DNA of 33,746 bases from Vitreoscilla sp. (GCA_030150505.1 JASLFS010000056.1:1-33746), one strand, 5' to 3'. Shown: positions 25,553 through 33,051, numbered from the stretch's first letter. Made by a program: numbers and translations. Notes: generated by a model not told the origin, from the sequence alone.

Positions 25553-26896
25553 ATGGATGCTGTTAGTTTTTTTGAAAAATATAAAACAGGTGAATCTGAT
25601 CCAACTCGTGAACTTGAACACGTGATTAGTAAGCTTTCTACTGAGGATAGTATTTTTATTTCCACTGACTTAGATAGAGCTTATAGAGAAGCGAAGGCTG
25701 CAACAGAACGTTGGCGTCATAATATGGCGTTGTCAATGTTTGATGGCGTTCCTATCGCATGGAAAGATTTATTTGATGTTGCAGGTTCAGTGACAACAGC
25801 AGGTTCTAAGACACGCATTAATTTATTAAAAGCAGAGAGAGATGCGGAAACAGTTGCTAGATTAACACGCATGGGGCTGGTGAATATTGGTAAAACAAAT
25901 TTAACTGAATTCGCTTATTCTGGATTGGGTTTGAATCCTCATTTTGGAACGCCAAAAAATAGTATTAATCCTATTCGTATCCCTGGAGGTTCATCCTCTG
26001 GTGCCGCTGTGGCAGTTGGAAATAATATTGTTCCATTGTCGATGGGGACGGATACTGCTGGCTCAATACGAATTCCAGCAGCTTTTAATGGCTTAATTGG
26101 TTTTAGGCCCAGTGCGAATCGTTATTCAAAGCAAGGGGTTTTTCCTTTGGCAAATTCTCTTGATACCACTGGCCCGATTACTCGTAGCGTCCGTGATTGT
26201 TATGTGTTGGATCAATTGATATTCGGTAAAAGAGTAGAGTCCTTACCAGTTGATTTAATGCCTGAAGATTTGCATGTTGTCGTGGATTGGGATGTTTTAA
26301 ATCATCCGAATATTCAGAATGAGGTTAAAGTTAATTTTGAGAACGCCGTTAACGTCTTAAAAAATAAGGGCGTCAGGGTTTCTTTCGAGAAAGTTACCGC
26401 ATTTGCGCAAGCATTGGCATTGATTGACCAAGGAAGATGGTTAGGTGCCGCTGAGGCATATACCTTGCATCAAAATTTATTAAATAGCGATGAAGCTGGA
26501 TTATTGGATCAGAGGATTAGGGCGCGGTTAGAAAGCGCTAAAGGAATTTTAGCATCCTCTCAAGTTGACTTATATCAGCAACGGGATGTGTTAAAAAAAC
26601 TATTGGAAAAAGAATTATCTGGGCGGATTTTGTTAACGCCAACAGTTGCCCATTCTGCACCAGAATTAAGGCCACTAGAACAGGATGATAATTTATTTTT
26701 TGAAATGAATATAAGAACATTGAGGTTAACAATGCCTGGAAGTTTCTTGGATATGCCCAGTGTCACTATGCCTAATGGTCTCGATAAAAAAGGATTACCG
26801 ACTGGCTTATTGATTGCAGGTGCTTGTGGTGAAGATAAAAATGTTTTGTCAGGTGCGATGATTATTGAGAAGCTTTTAGCAGATTATTCATCCTAA
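25553..26896 (+). CDS. Amidase-signature family hydrolase
   Basis: This enzyme hydrolyses a C-N amide bond with a Ser-cisSer-Lys triad. In the 447-aa protein the triad is visible as Lys71 (PIAWKDLFD), Ser147 (PGGSSSGAA) and Ser171 (DTAGSIRIPA), with spacing equal to that in malonamidase E2. The loop GTPKNSINPIRIPGGSSSGAAVAVG is the amidase signature. The start ATG at 25553 has GTGGAGC nine bases upstream; an in-frame GTG at 25541 is probably part of that binding site. The substrate is not evident: it may be a small amide, or a urea or allophanate-type compound. It leads a plus-strand group with the deacetylase 44 bases later. Confidence 0.92.
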   Translation: MDAVSFFEKYKTGESDPTRELEHVISKLSTEDSIFISTDLDRAYREAKAATERWRHNMALSMFDGVPIAWKDLFDVAGSVTTAGSKTRINLLKAERDAETVARLTRMGLVNIGKTNLTEFAYSGLGLNPHFGTPKNSINPIRIPGGSSSGAAVAVGNNIVPLSMGTDTAGSIRIPAAFNGLIGFRPSANRYSKQGVFPLANSLDTTGPITRSVRDCYVLDQLIFGKRVESLPVDLMPEDLHVVVDWDVLNHPNIQNEVKVNFENAVNVLKNKGVRVSFEKVTAFAQALALIDQGRWLGAAEAYTLHQNLLNSDEAGLLDQRIRARLESAKGILASSQVDLYQQRDVLKKLLEKELSGRILLTPTVAHSAPELRPLEQDDNLFFEMNIRTLRLTMPGSFLDMPSVTMPNGLDKKGLPTGLLIAGACGEDKNVLSGAMIIEKLLADYSS

Positions 26897-26940
26897 GACA
26901 TGAAAAAAATTATGAAGTTAATCTAATAAAGGAAAAAAAC

Positions 26941-27813
26941 ATGAGTAAAGAAATTTTTATCTCTTTTGGTATTGATGTCGATGCTGTTGCAGGTTGGCTA
27001 GGTTCTTACGGTGGCGAGGATTCTCCTGATGATATTTCACGAGGACTTTTTGCTGGTGAAGTAGGCAGCATGAGATTATTGAAATTATTTGAAAAGTACA
27101 ATATTCGCACCACTTGGTTTATTCCTGGGCATTCAGTAGAAACATTCCCTGAGCAAATGAAAGCGGTTGCTCAGGCGGGACATGAAATTGGTATGCATGG
27201 TTATAGCCATGAAAATCCAATTGCCATGACGCCTGAACAAGAAGAGGCTGTATTAGATAAATCGATTGAACTTATTACTGAGCTATCAGGTAAACGGCCG
27301 ACAGGTTATGTTGCCCCTTGGTGGGAATTTAGCAATGTGACCAATGAATTGTTATTAAAAAAAGGCATTAAATATGATCATAGTTTAATGCACAATGATT
27401 TCACGCCTTATTATGTTCGGGTAGGAGATACATGGACTAAGATTGATTATAGCCAGCATCCTGATACTTGGATGAAACCATTGGTTCGTGGCGAGCAAAC
27501 AGAACTCATTGAGATTCCTGCGAACTGGTATTTAGATGATTTGCCACCAATGATGTTTATTAAAAAATCACCTAATAGCCATGGTTTTGTTAACCCACGT
27601 GATATTGAACAGATGTGGAAGGATCAATTTGACTGGGCATACCGTGAAATGGATTATGCTGTTTTTCCGATTACCATTCATCCTGATGTATCTGGTCGAC
27701 CTCAGGTGCTATTGATGTTAGAAAGATTAATTGAATATTTTAAAACGCATGAAGGCGTGAAGTTTGTGACCATGGATGAAATTGCCACAGATTTTGCTAA
27801 ACGAAATATTTAA
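26941..27813 (+). CDS. Polysaccharide deacetylase, PgdA-like (NodB fold)
   Basis: This is a metal-dependent deacetylase or amidohydrolase of carbohydrate esterase family 4. The 290-aa protein is strikingly like what I remember of Helicobacter pylori HP0310 (PgdA). Shared segments include DVDAVAGWLGSYGGEDSPDD, GYSHENPIAMT and PTGYVAPWWEF. Metal ligands match: Asp14, His86 and His90 (in HEIGMHGYSH). There is no signal peptide or membrane segment, as in HP0310, so it acts in the cytoplasm or leaves by another route. Related proteins are PuuE-type allantoinases, so a small cyclic amide is also possible as substrate. AAAGG lies just ahead of the ATG. It is 44 bases behind the amidase gene, presumably in one operon. 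Confidence 0.9.
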   Translation: MSKEIFISFGIDVDAVAGWLGSYGGEDSPDDISRGLFAGEVGSMRLLKLFEKYNIRTTWFIPGHSVETFPEQMKAVAQAGHEIGMHGYSHENPIAMTPEQEEAVLDKSIELITELSGKRPTGYVAPWWEFSNVTNELLLKKGIKYDHSLMHNDFTPYYVRVGDTWTKIDYSQHPDTWMKPLVRGEQTELIEIPANWYLDDLPPMMFIKKSPNSHGFVNPRDIEQMWKDQFDWAYREMDYAVFPITIHPDVSGRPQVLLMLERLIEYFKTHEGVKFVTMDEIATDFAKRNI

Positions 27814-27879
27814 ATAAACCATTGGTTGAATGATTTAGTTTATTAAGTCGGCTAGGGTTTGAGCGTAAATAAAATCGCA

Positions 27880-27909
27880 TTGAGAAACCTCGTTTGTAGA
27901 CAATATTAT
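27880..27909 (+). promoter_or_regulatory. Predicted promoter for the MCGLCG-cobW pair
   Basis: TTGAGA (27880-27885) and TATTAT (27904-27909) match the sigma-70 boxes at five of six bases each with an 18-base spacer. Transcription would start near 27916, in the loop of the hairpin at 27886-27947, and so would bypass its left arm. Confidence 0.55.
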
Positions 27910-27950
27910 TTTATCAAGATGAATTTTAAGTGTTTACAAGCGGGGTTTTT
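27886..27950 (+). terminator. Long hairpin terminator or attenuator after the deacetylase gene
   Basis: The left arm 27886-27901 (AACCTCGTTTGTAGAC) pairs with 27932-27947 (GTTTACAAGCGGGGTT) at all 16 positions when G-U pairs are allowed. A short T-run follows at 27945-27950. The loop is 30 bases. A transcript read through from the amidase-deacetylase operon would form it; one started at the nested promoter would not. Confidence 0.6.
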
Positions 27951-27965
27951 GTAAAGGGGATATTG

Positions 27966-28271
27966 ATGTGTGGCTTATGTGGTTTGATTGCAGAGCAATT
28001 AGATTGGGGTGATAGAATAAAAACAGGATTGCCAAGACGACAAGAGCGGTATCGAAAGATTAAGATTATCAATCAATTGCTTCAGTTTCATCGCATTAAA
28101 GTATCTGATTTTCAAGGTGTTAACTATGTTATTCAAAGCGCAACAGGGCAATCGGCGGTTACGAATGGCTTAAATCAGTTATGGCGCGAGATGGAAGGCA
28201 TATCTTCCAGAGGGATTGATGTGTTAGATGAAGATTATTTGAATTATTTACAAAAAGAAGTTATTCAATGA
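27966..28271 (+). CDS. Small MCGLCG-type protein coupled to a CobW GTPase
   Basis: I do not know this protein's function. It is 101 aa with no signal or membrane segment, and starts MCGLCGLI. A Cys at position 2 in that context recalls the catalytic Cys of class II glutamine amidotransferases (MCGI-type), but the rest of that fold (about 200 aa) is missing. A second Cys at position 5 gives a CxxC pair that could bind a metal. I chose the ATG at 27966 because AAAGGGG precedes it; an upstream ATG at 27930 would add 12 codons in the hairpin. Its stop overlaps the start of the CobW gene (ATGA at 28268-28271), so they are translated together and probably act together. Confidence 0.65.
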   Translation: MCGLCGLIAEQLDWGDRIKTGLPRRQERYRKIKIINQLLQFHRIKVSDFQGVNYVIQSATGQSAVTNGLNQLWREMEGISSRGIDVLDEDYLNYLQKEVIQ

Positions 28272-29227
28272 TTCCTATTCATATTGTGACAGGCTTTTTA
28301 GGGAGTGGTAAAACTACTTTTATTAAAAAGCTGTTAACGGCTGGTGATAATCAAAACACCTTGGTTTTGATTAATGAGTTAGGTGAAGTAGGCATTGATA
28401 ATCATCTGGTTGAAAATATCGCTCAGAATACATATTTATTGCCGAATGGTTGTATTTGTTGTGCTGTATTGACGGACTTGAAGGAAACTTTGCTATCGGT
28501 ATTAAGCAAGAGAAATGCAGGCGAAATACCTCATTTTGGCCGAGTATTGATTGAGACAACAGGGTTGGCCAATCCTGCTTCAATATTAAGTACACTGTAT
28601 AACGATATCCACATTCAAGGGCAATTCATGATTCATGGATTGACTACTATTGTTGATGCAGAAAACGCAGAATTGCAAAATAGGCTGAATCCAGAGTGGT
28701 TAACTCAAGTGGTGGCTGCACAGCAAATTTTATTAAGTAAGACAGATAGAGTTGATGAGCCAAATATTAAATCATTGACCATATTTTTGAGCCAATTAAA
28801 TAATGAAGCTGAAATCACAGAGAGCATAGAAGTATCATCACTAGATGAATTGTTTTTAAAAAAGCTTAAATTTATCAAACCAGATAGTATGCGGTTCTTC
28901 TACAGGCAGGAAAAACAGTTACATCAACAAACGCAGAGTACTGTTATTGAGCTAGATTGTGCCATTGATTGGATGGTATTTGGTATATGGATAAATTTGT
29001 TATTAACCCAATATGGTGAAAATATTTTACGGGTAAAAGGTATTTTAAATTTACAAGATTTTGATCAACCTGTATTGATTGATGGTGTTCAACATTGTTT
29101 ATATCCTCCAGAGCATTTAGATCATTGGCCATGGGACGACCATTGTAGTCGAATCGTTTTTATTGTTCGAAATTTAGATGTGAATTTATTGCAAAAATCT
29201 TTTCAAACTATTATGAAATTAAAGTAA
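28268..29227 (+). CDS. COG0523/CobW-family GTPase, putative metallochaperone
   Basis: G3E-family GTPases of this group insert or deliver metals such as zinc, cobalt or nickel to target enzymes. The 319-aa protein has Walker A GFLGSGKTT at 9-17, and the metal-binding CxCC motif GCICC at 61-65. It also has the IETTGLANPASI segment (Walker B region), SKTDRVD for base recognition, and a CobW C-terminal domain with NILRVKGILNL at about 252. The end has only modest His content (DHWPWDDHCS), less than in many ZigA-type chaperones. Its partner appears to be the upstream MCGLCG gene and perhaps the metal-dependent deacetylase. No Zur-like box could be identified. Confidence 0.9.
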   Translation: MIPIHIVTGFLGSGKTTFIKKLLTAGDNQNTLVLINELGEVGIDNHLVENIAQNTYLLPNGCICCAVLTDLKETLLSVLSKRNAGEIPHFGRVLIETTGLANPASILSTLYNDIHIQGQFMIHGLTTIVDAENAELQNRLNPEWLTQVVAAQQILLSKTDRVDEPNIKSLTIFLSQLNNEAEITESIEVSSLDELFLKKLKFIKPDSMRFFYRQEKQLHQQTQSTVIELDCAIDWMVFGIWINLLLTQYGENILRVKGILNLQDFDQPVLIDGVQHCLYPPEHLDHWPWDDHCSRIVFIVRNLDVNLLQKSFQTIMKLK

Positions 29228-29328
29228 TGTATTTGTGTTGAATAATATTGAATTTTCTCATTTGAATACCTGAAGCAAACTAGGAATACGAGAGAGAATT
29301 CTCTTAAAGAATTAGATTTATTTTGGAT

Positions 29329-29361
29329 AAAAAAACCTTGGCCATGTTGACCAAGGTTTTT
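29329..29361. terminator. Bidirectional terminator between cobW and gldA
   Basis: AAAACCTTGG (29332-29341) pairs with CCAAGGTTTT (29351-29360) around nine bases. A run of seven A at 29329-29335 gives a T-tract for the minus-strand gldA transcript, and TTTTT at 29357-29361 serves the plus strand. Confidence 0.9.
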
Positions 29362-29374
29362 ATCATTAGAGTGC

Positions 29375-30484
29375 TTAGGCGCGTAAGGCTTGACCTAAAG
29401 CATTGGCTGTTTTCATTGCATTATAAACATCACGTGGCGTGAGTTTTTGGGTCATGTTGCCCATGGTATCGCCTTCAGCACAAGCTAATTCAGCAACCGC
29501 CATCCAATCTTCATCAATCCATTTTTCCACACCAAAATCACTTAAGCACATTGGAAGTTTGGCTGCTTCGATAATATCAATGACTAAGGCCATCTCATCA
29601 TCACTGGTTTTCTCTAGAATCAATTGAGTTAGTAGGCCAAAAACTACTTTTTCACCGTGTTGTACATGGTGTAAATAAGGTAGGGCAGACATACCATTGT
29701 TTACAGCATGAGCTGCAGCTAAGCCACCAGCTTCTGCACCCACGCCACTCATGTAAACTGTAGCTTCAATGACAGCTTCAAACGCAGGAGTCACGACTTG
29801 CTCTTGGACAGCTAGCATTGCTGAATGAATATTATCCAGTAATGTGTCAAAACATAATTGTGCAATGCCAAGGCCAGTAGCACTTGGGCGTTTGTTAATC
29901 AAATTTAAACCATCTGCAGCATAGCAAGTACGAGCTTCGAAATAAGTAGCTAAAGCATCACCAACACCCGCAGCAAAGAATTTAGCAGGGGCTTTTACTA
30001 AGATGCCAGTATCAACTAAGACAGCATCAGGATTTTTTGGTAAGAATAAATAGCGGTCAAATTCACCATCATCTTTGTAAATAACTGATAACGCAGTGCA
30101 AGGTGCATCGGTTGATGCAATAGTTGGCACAATAATGACAGGGCAAGACAATTGGTGTGCCAATGCTTTAGCAGTGTCCATTGTTTTACCACCACCCACT
30201 CCCACAATAACTAATTCTGGTAAGGCTTTCTCTTGAGATAATTGTACTAAACGTTTAATTTCGGTATCAGTACATTCCCCATTAAATACCTCACTAAAAT
30301 GGGCAATATTGTCTTGTTGCATTGCGGATAATGTATGGGTATTCAAATGTTCTTGAATAAATGGATCAGCCAGAATAAAGGCAGATTTGCCAAAGCACTG
30401 AATGTATTCATTAATATTGTTTAATACGCCTTCAGCAATAATAAATTTGCCAGGAGATGAAACTGAACGAGCTAAATTAACCAT
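29375..30484 (-). CDS. gldA: Glycerol dehydrogenase (NAD-linked)
   Basis: GldA oxidises glycerol to dihydroxyacetone with NAD and a zinc ion, in the cytoplasm. The 369-aa protein has the family length and start. The NAD-binding loop VGGGKTMD is at about 96-103 and TIASTDAPCTALSVIY at 121-136. Metal ligands are Asp176 (GVGDALATYFEA), His259 (GLAAAHAVNNG) and His276 (HHVQHGEKV). All the essential residues are intact. AAAGGATTATT precedes the ATG. It stands alone on the minus strand, converging on the cobW gene; no dihydroxyacetone kinase is in the window. The upstream sequence has an imperfect palindrome around TTATGCCATAA (30536-30546) that could be an operator. Confidence 0.95.
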   Translation of the reverse strand: MVNLARSVSSPGKFIIAEGVLNNINEYIQCFGKSAFILADPFIQEHLNTHTLSAMQQDNIAHFSEVFNGECTDTEIKRLVQLSQEKALPELVIVGVGGGKTMDTAKALAHQLSCPVIIVPTIASTDAPCTALSVIYKDDGEFDRYLFLPKNPDAVLVDTGILVKAPAKFFAAGVGDALATYFEARTCYAADGLNLINKRPSATGLGIAQLCFDTLLDNIHSAMLAVQEQVVTPAFEAVIEATVYMSGVGAEAGGLAAAHAVNNGMSALPYLHHVQHGEKVVFGLLTQLILEKTSDDEMALVIDIIEAAKLPMCLSDFGVEKWIDEDWMAVAELACAEGDTMGNMTQKLTPRDVYNAMKTANALGQALRA

Positions 30485-30761
30485 GAATAATCCTTTATGT
30501 ATAAAGTTTCAATATCATTTATAGTAAGCCAGTCTTATGCCATAAAGACTTTGATGTATATCATTAATAAGATAATGAAATGAATAAATAGTTCTATTTA
30601 TTTAATTAATAAAACAAATAATAACGAATGGAAACGAATTCAAACAAAATAAAAAGGAAAACCCGATTATTTTTAGGGTAGGTTGATAAATTAATGGGTA
30701 TGAATTAAAAAATAAATGAGAAAATTAAGTAACCAATGATAGCTGGTGAGAAGGTGAAATA
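30485..30761. other. AT-rich region upstream of gldA
   Basis: There is no gene in this 277-base stretch. It should hold the gldA promoter near 30490-30560. Together with the broken gene fragments that follow, it opens an 860-base zone with no intact gene up to 31345. Confidence 0.5.
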
Positions 30762-31026
30762 ATGAAAAAAATTACTGATTTATTAATAGGCTATCTAGAT
30801 TTTAATGGTGATCTATTGAAATCATAATTTATAAAATCATTGTTAAGAATGTATACAAGAATTGTAGATATTGGAGGAATAATTGGAAGTACATTATTTG
30901 TCGGATTTTTTATTATAATATCATAAGCTTATATAGATAATATTGTGTAAGATTTACTAATGAATATCATGATGATGATTTTTATATATGGTTTTTTCTT
31001 TAGATGTGAGGTTGTAACCTTTTAAT
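30762..31026 (+). pseudogene. Degraded small membrane protein gene with in-frame stops
   Basis: A good ribosome binding site (GAGAAGGTGAAATA) precedes an ATG. The frame reads MKKITDLLIGYLDFNGDLLKS, then TAA (30825-30827), then continues in the same frame as FIKSLLRMYTRIVDIGG and a hydrophobic IIGSTLFVGFFIIIS. A second TAA follows, then AYIDNIV, a third TAA, and a hydrophobic tail to 31026. The continuing coding character in one frame across stops points to a gene decayed by nonsense mutations. The intact protein would have been a small membrane protein of unknown role. Confidence 0.5.
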
Positions 31027-31067
31027 ATGCAATGTGTGGAATTCGGATAGATTTAAAGAATGACATT

Positions 31068-31119
31068 CTCCGATGGTAATTCTCACTATGAAAATTAAAT
31101 ACCATACGGAGTTTTTTTT
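31068..31119 (+). terminator. Hairpin with T-run after the decayed gene
   Basis: CTCCGATGGTA (31068-31078) pairs with TACCATACGGAG (31100-31111) with one bulge, followed by eight T. It is the right shape and place to end transcription of the decayed gene at 30762-31026. A coding-like fragment overlaps it, so one of the two readings may be chance. Confidence 0.6.
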
Positions 31120-31185
31120 ATTCAAGATAAGGGCAAATGTTATTTAGAATCGAAGAATGAAGAAGCGGGAGGGTGTATTAAGTAA
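31099..31185 (+). pseudogene. Orphan coding-like fragment
   Basis: From the stop at 31096-31098 to TAA at 31183-31185 the frame reads ...YGVFFIQDKGKCYLESKNEEAGGCIK with normal-looking composition but no start codon. It could be the C-terminal remnant of a lost gene. It is short and the evidence is weak. Confidence 0.25.
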
Positions 31186-31345
31186 TATTTAATATTAATA
31201 CCTTATCTAGAGCAATTATTAAATTAATACATGAATCTGGTGTGAATTACCTGCTTTTTTATTAATGGTTTTTTTAAAGAGATTTGAATAAATGTTTAGC
31301 TGAATCAAAATAAAATGAAATAATTTTAATGAGTTGTAAGTTTAT

Positions 31346-31942
31346 ATGAATAAGAAGTTTACTTATAAAGAGTGGTTTACATTTATCTTTCAATTGGATA
31401 AATTAAAAAAAATTGGTTGCTATATGCTGAGTATCCAGGTTCTATCTGTAATATTTTCTGTAATAGTTGGTTCATTTTTTTATGATAATGGAGATATAGG
31501 ATTAAATAATTATTACTATAGTTTTATAAAAATTAGATTTTTTATGATATTAATATTTTCTATGTTTGTTGTTAAAGGAATTTTTTCTCAAGCTAAAGAG
31601 TTTAATAGTAAATTTTATTCATTTGTTACGTCCAATAAGCAGCTTAAAGGTGGATTGGATTTTGCATTTGCTTATAGTTTTTATGGCTCCTATTTTTTTG
31701 CTTTAATATTTATTATGCTTTGGTTTATTGGAGCATTAATTTTTATGGCGATTATGTTTATTCTTTCTATAAAGAACATGGTTATTCTGAGTGCAGGTGA
31801 TTTTAGTTGGAATTGTTTTATTCTCTCTATTTTAAATAAATATGAGTTTGGTTTTTTTATTGGGTTGTTATTTTCATATTATTGTATTGGATTTTTAATT
31901 TGTTATATGAAATATAATAAACAGTATATGCATGTTGAGTGA
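31346..31942 (+). CDS. Hypothetical integral membrane protein
   Basis: I do not recognise this 198-aa protein. Four to five hydrophobic segments are visible: about 25-45 (CYMLSIQVLSVIFSVIVGSFF), 65-80 (FFMILIFSMFVVKGIF), 112-140 (SYFFALIFIMLWFIGALIFMAIMFIL) and 170-188 (GFFIGLLFSYYCIGFLICYM). The N-terminus (MNKKFTYKEWFTFIFQLDKLKK) is basic and probably cytoplasmic. Composition is extremely AT-rich, with Phe and Ile far above the T6SS genes, suggesting recent transfer or relaxed selection. The ribosome binding site is weak. It stands alone in the accessory zone between gldA and the tRNA fragment. Small polytopic proteins in such places can be immunity proteins, but nothing here shows it. Confidence 0.6.
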   Translation: MNKKFTYKEWFTFIFQLDKLKKIGCYMLSIQVLSVIFSVIVGSFFYDNGDIGLNNYYYSFIKIRFFMILIFSMFVVKGIFSQAKEFNSKFYSFVTSNKQLKGGLDFAFAYSFYGSYFFALIFIMLWFIGALIFMAIMFILSIKNMVILSAGDFSWNCFILSILNKYEFGFFIGLLFSYYCIGFLICYMKYNKQYMHVE

Positions 31943-32061
31943 ATGATAAAGGAAGTGACCATGCTGGCTAGTTCTTTGAATTGTTATTCTAATGGTAGTA
32001 GGTAAACTAAAGAATGGCGTAATTGATGAGGTTATTTTTTATCAAATGAAAAAGTGAATCA

Positions 32062-32175
32062 TTACATATAACCTTTTTGATACAAGCAACTATATATCCA
32101 TGCAGATGTTTCAGCACTATTCTCAAGCATTTGCTTATAGTTATTAATTTCTGTTGTTATTGGTTGTCGAGACAT
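32062..32175 (-). CDS. Small 37-aa protein, possibly truncated
   Basis: A clear ribosome binding site (AAAGGTAAATA) precedes an ATG at 32175. The 37-aa product is MSRQPITTEINNYKQMLENS followed by AETSAWIYSCLYQKGYM, with normal-looking protein composition. It lies 26 bases after the 94-aa gene on the same strand, so the two form a small operon. The sudden end suggests a truncated form of a larger protein, but I know no family. Confidence 0.45.
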   Translation of the reverse strand: MSRQPITTEINNYKQMLENSAETSAWIYSCLYQKGYM

Positions 32176-32201
32176 TATTTACCTTTCATTTAGAATAAAT
32201 A

Positions 32202-32486
32202 TTATTTCTGTATAAATTCAGAAACTAAATTTAATGAAGCAATTTGAATTTGTTTCCAGTTTTTTAAATTTTCACGCCTATACATTAAATCTAAAGTAAT
32301 TTTCATCTCCTTTCCTGGGCTAATATAATGCCGGCAAAGTTGACTAGGCAAAATGGGCTCCTTACTAGGACAAAATATAAGTGTCTCGATATAATCTTTA
32401 TTATAATTATCATATGCAATAGAAGCCTTTTTCTGTGGATCTCTATTTAACAATGAGTACTTATCTAACTCCATAAATTTTTTCAT
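32202..32486 (-). CDS. Hypothetical 94-aa protein
   Basis: I do not recognise this protein. It is soluble, mixed in charge and has no signal peptide. Visible parts are a tyrosine-rich start (MELDKYSLLNRD after a second ATG at codon 5), a DNYNKDYIETLIFCPS stretch and a basic MYRRENLKNWKQIQIASLNL end. No ribosome binding site is clear before either ATG, so the 5' end may be missing or the gene decayed. It heads the short operon with the 37-aa gene in the accessory zone. Confidence 0.45.
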   Translation of the reverse strand: MKKFMELDKYSLLNRDPQKKASIAYDNYNKDYIETLIFCPSKEPILPSQLCRHYISPGKEMKITLDLMYRRENLKNWKQIQIASLNLVSEFIQK

Positions 32487-32553
32487 TTGTATCTATATAT
32501 AGATTGGTAGGGCTATTATTTTCTGCAATTAGTATAAGAATAAAATCTTGCAT

Positions 32554-32721
32554 TCAAAATTTGTATCCTTCACTAATTACACCATAACCATAATCTACCT
32601 TGTCTGAATAATACTTCCCACTTTTAATACTAATATTAATCCAACCTTTCTTATAATCTTCCACGTCATTTTTTTTGCTCAAATGAGAGTATGCGGAGCA
32701 AATTGATAAAATTATGGACAC
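32554..32721 (-). pseudogene. Short coding-like ORF or gene remnant beside the attachment site
   Basis: From a GTG at 32721 the frame gives 55 aa, ending NDVEDYKKGWINISIKSGKY and YSDKVDYGYGVISEGYKF. The last 40 residues look like a real, soluble protein C-terminus. The first 12 (SIILSICSAYSHLS) overlap the repeat motif and look unlike a true start. This suggests that a gene was cut by the recombination event and only its 3' end remains. Confidence 0.3.
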
Positions 32722-32734
32722 AAACTGGACACAA
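32715..32734 (+). repeat. Left pair of putative integrase arm-type repeats
   Basis: TGGACACAA occurs at 32715-32723 and 32726-32734, 11 bases apart from start to start. The same motif in looser form recurs right of the tRNA fragment. Phasing at one helical turn is typical of arm sites for tyrosine recombinases. Confidence 0.5.
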
Positions 32735-32792
32735 GAGGAAATCTTGAGGAAAAATAGGGAGAATTAAATGATAAATATAAAAGCTGGATACT

Positions 32793-32823
32793 AAAAAACC
32801 TACTGATTTCTCAGTAGGTTTTT
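32793..32823 (-). terminator. Terminator downstream of the tRNA-Leu fragment
   Basis: AAAAACCTACTGA (32794-32806) pairs perfectly with TCAGTAGGTTTTT (32811-32823) around four bases, with T-runs on both sides. On the minus strand it comes nine bases after the tRNA CCA end, as expected for the native tRNA terminator. Confidence 0.85.
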
Positions 32824-32832
32824 AGCTTATAA

Positions 32833-32888
32833 TGGTGCCCGGAGCCGGAATTGAACCGGCACGACCGATTAGGGTCGGCGGATTTTAA
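32833..32888 (-). pseudogene. 3' part of a tRNA-Leu(UAA) gene, probable attachment site
   Basis: Read on the minus strand, the sequence gives the anticodon TAA with the 3' side of its loop, the 3' half of the anticodon stem (TCCGC), a long variable arm (CGACC/GGTCG) and a T-arm (GCCGG-TTCAATT-CCGGC). The acceptor 3' strand TCCGGGC, A and an encoded CCA follow. The long variable arm and TTAAAA loop fit tRNA-Leu(UAA). No 5' half (GCCCGGA..., D-arm, GCGGA) exists upstream; the sequence turns unrelated at the anticodon. So it is not a working tRNA gene. Integrative elements commonly duplicate exactly this part of a tRNA gene. Confidence 0.8.
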
Positions 32889-32965
32889 GAATGTTCGGGT
32901 TTTTATAAGTTGTTGATTTTAATATAATTGATTCTTGAAGATACGATGTAAAACGGTGCTATTTT

Positions 32966-32994
32966 GCCACATCTAGTCACATATTGGTCACATA
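32966..32994 (+). repeat. Right set of putative integrase arm-type repeats
   Basis: GCCACAT (32966-32972), GTCACATA (32976-32983) and GTCACATA (32987-32994) are spaced 10 and 11 bases apart. With the left pair they fit a common T(G/A)G(A/T)CACA(A/T) consensus in the same orientation. Confidence 0.5.
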
Positions 32995-33051
32995 ACTAGA
33001 AAAAATATTTAAATAAAAAATATTTTTTTGTTTAAATATTTAGAAAAATCT

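Noticed and set aside
25553..26896. GatA subunit of the tRNA amidotransferase
   Set aside because: The amidase triad is shared, but no gatB or gatC gene is nearby and the C-terminal part is unlike GatA. A general amidase is the safer call.
31961..32005. 14-codon ORF MLASSLNCYSNGSR with a strong AAGGAAGTGACC binding site
   Set aside because: Too short to support; it could be a leader or a remnant, and nothing around it needs a leader.
32833..32888. A complete tRNA gene on the minus strand
   Set aside because: The D-arm, the 5' acceptor strand and the 5' anticodon stem are all absent upstream.
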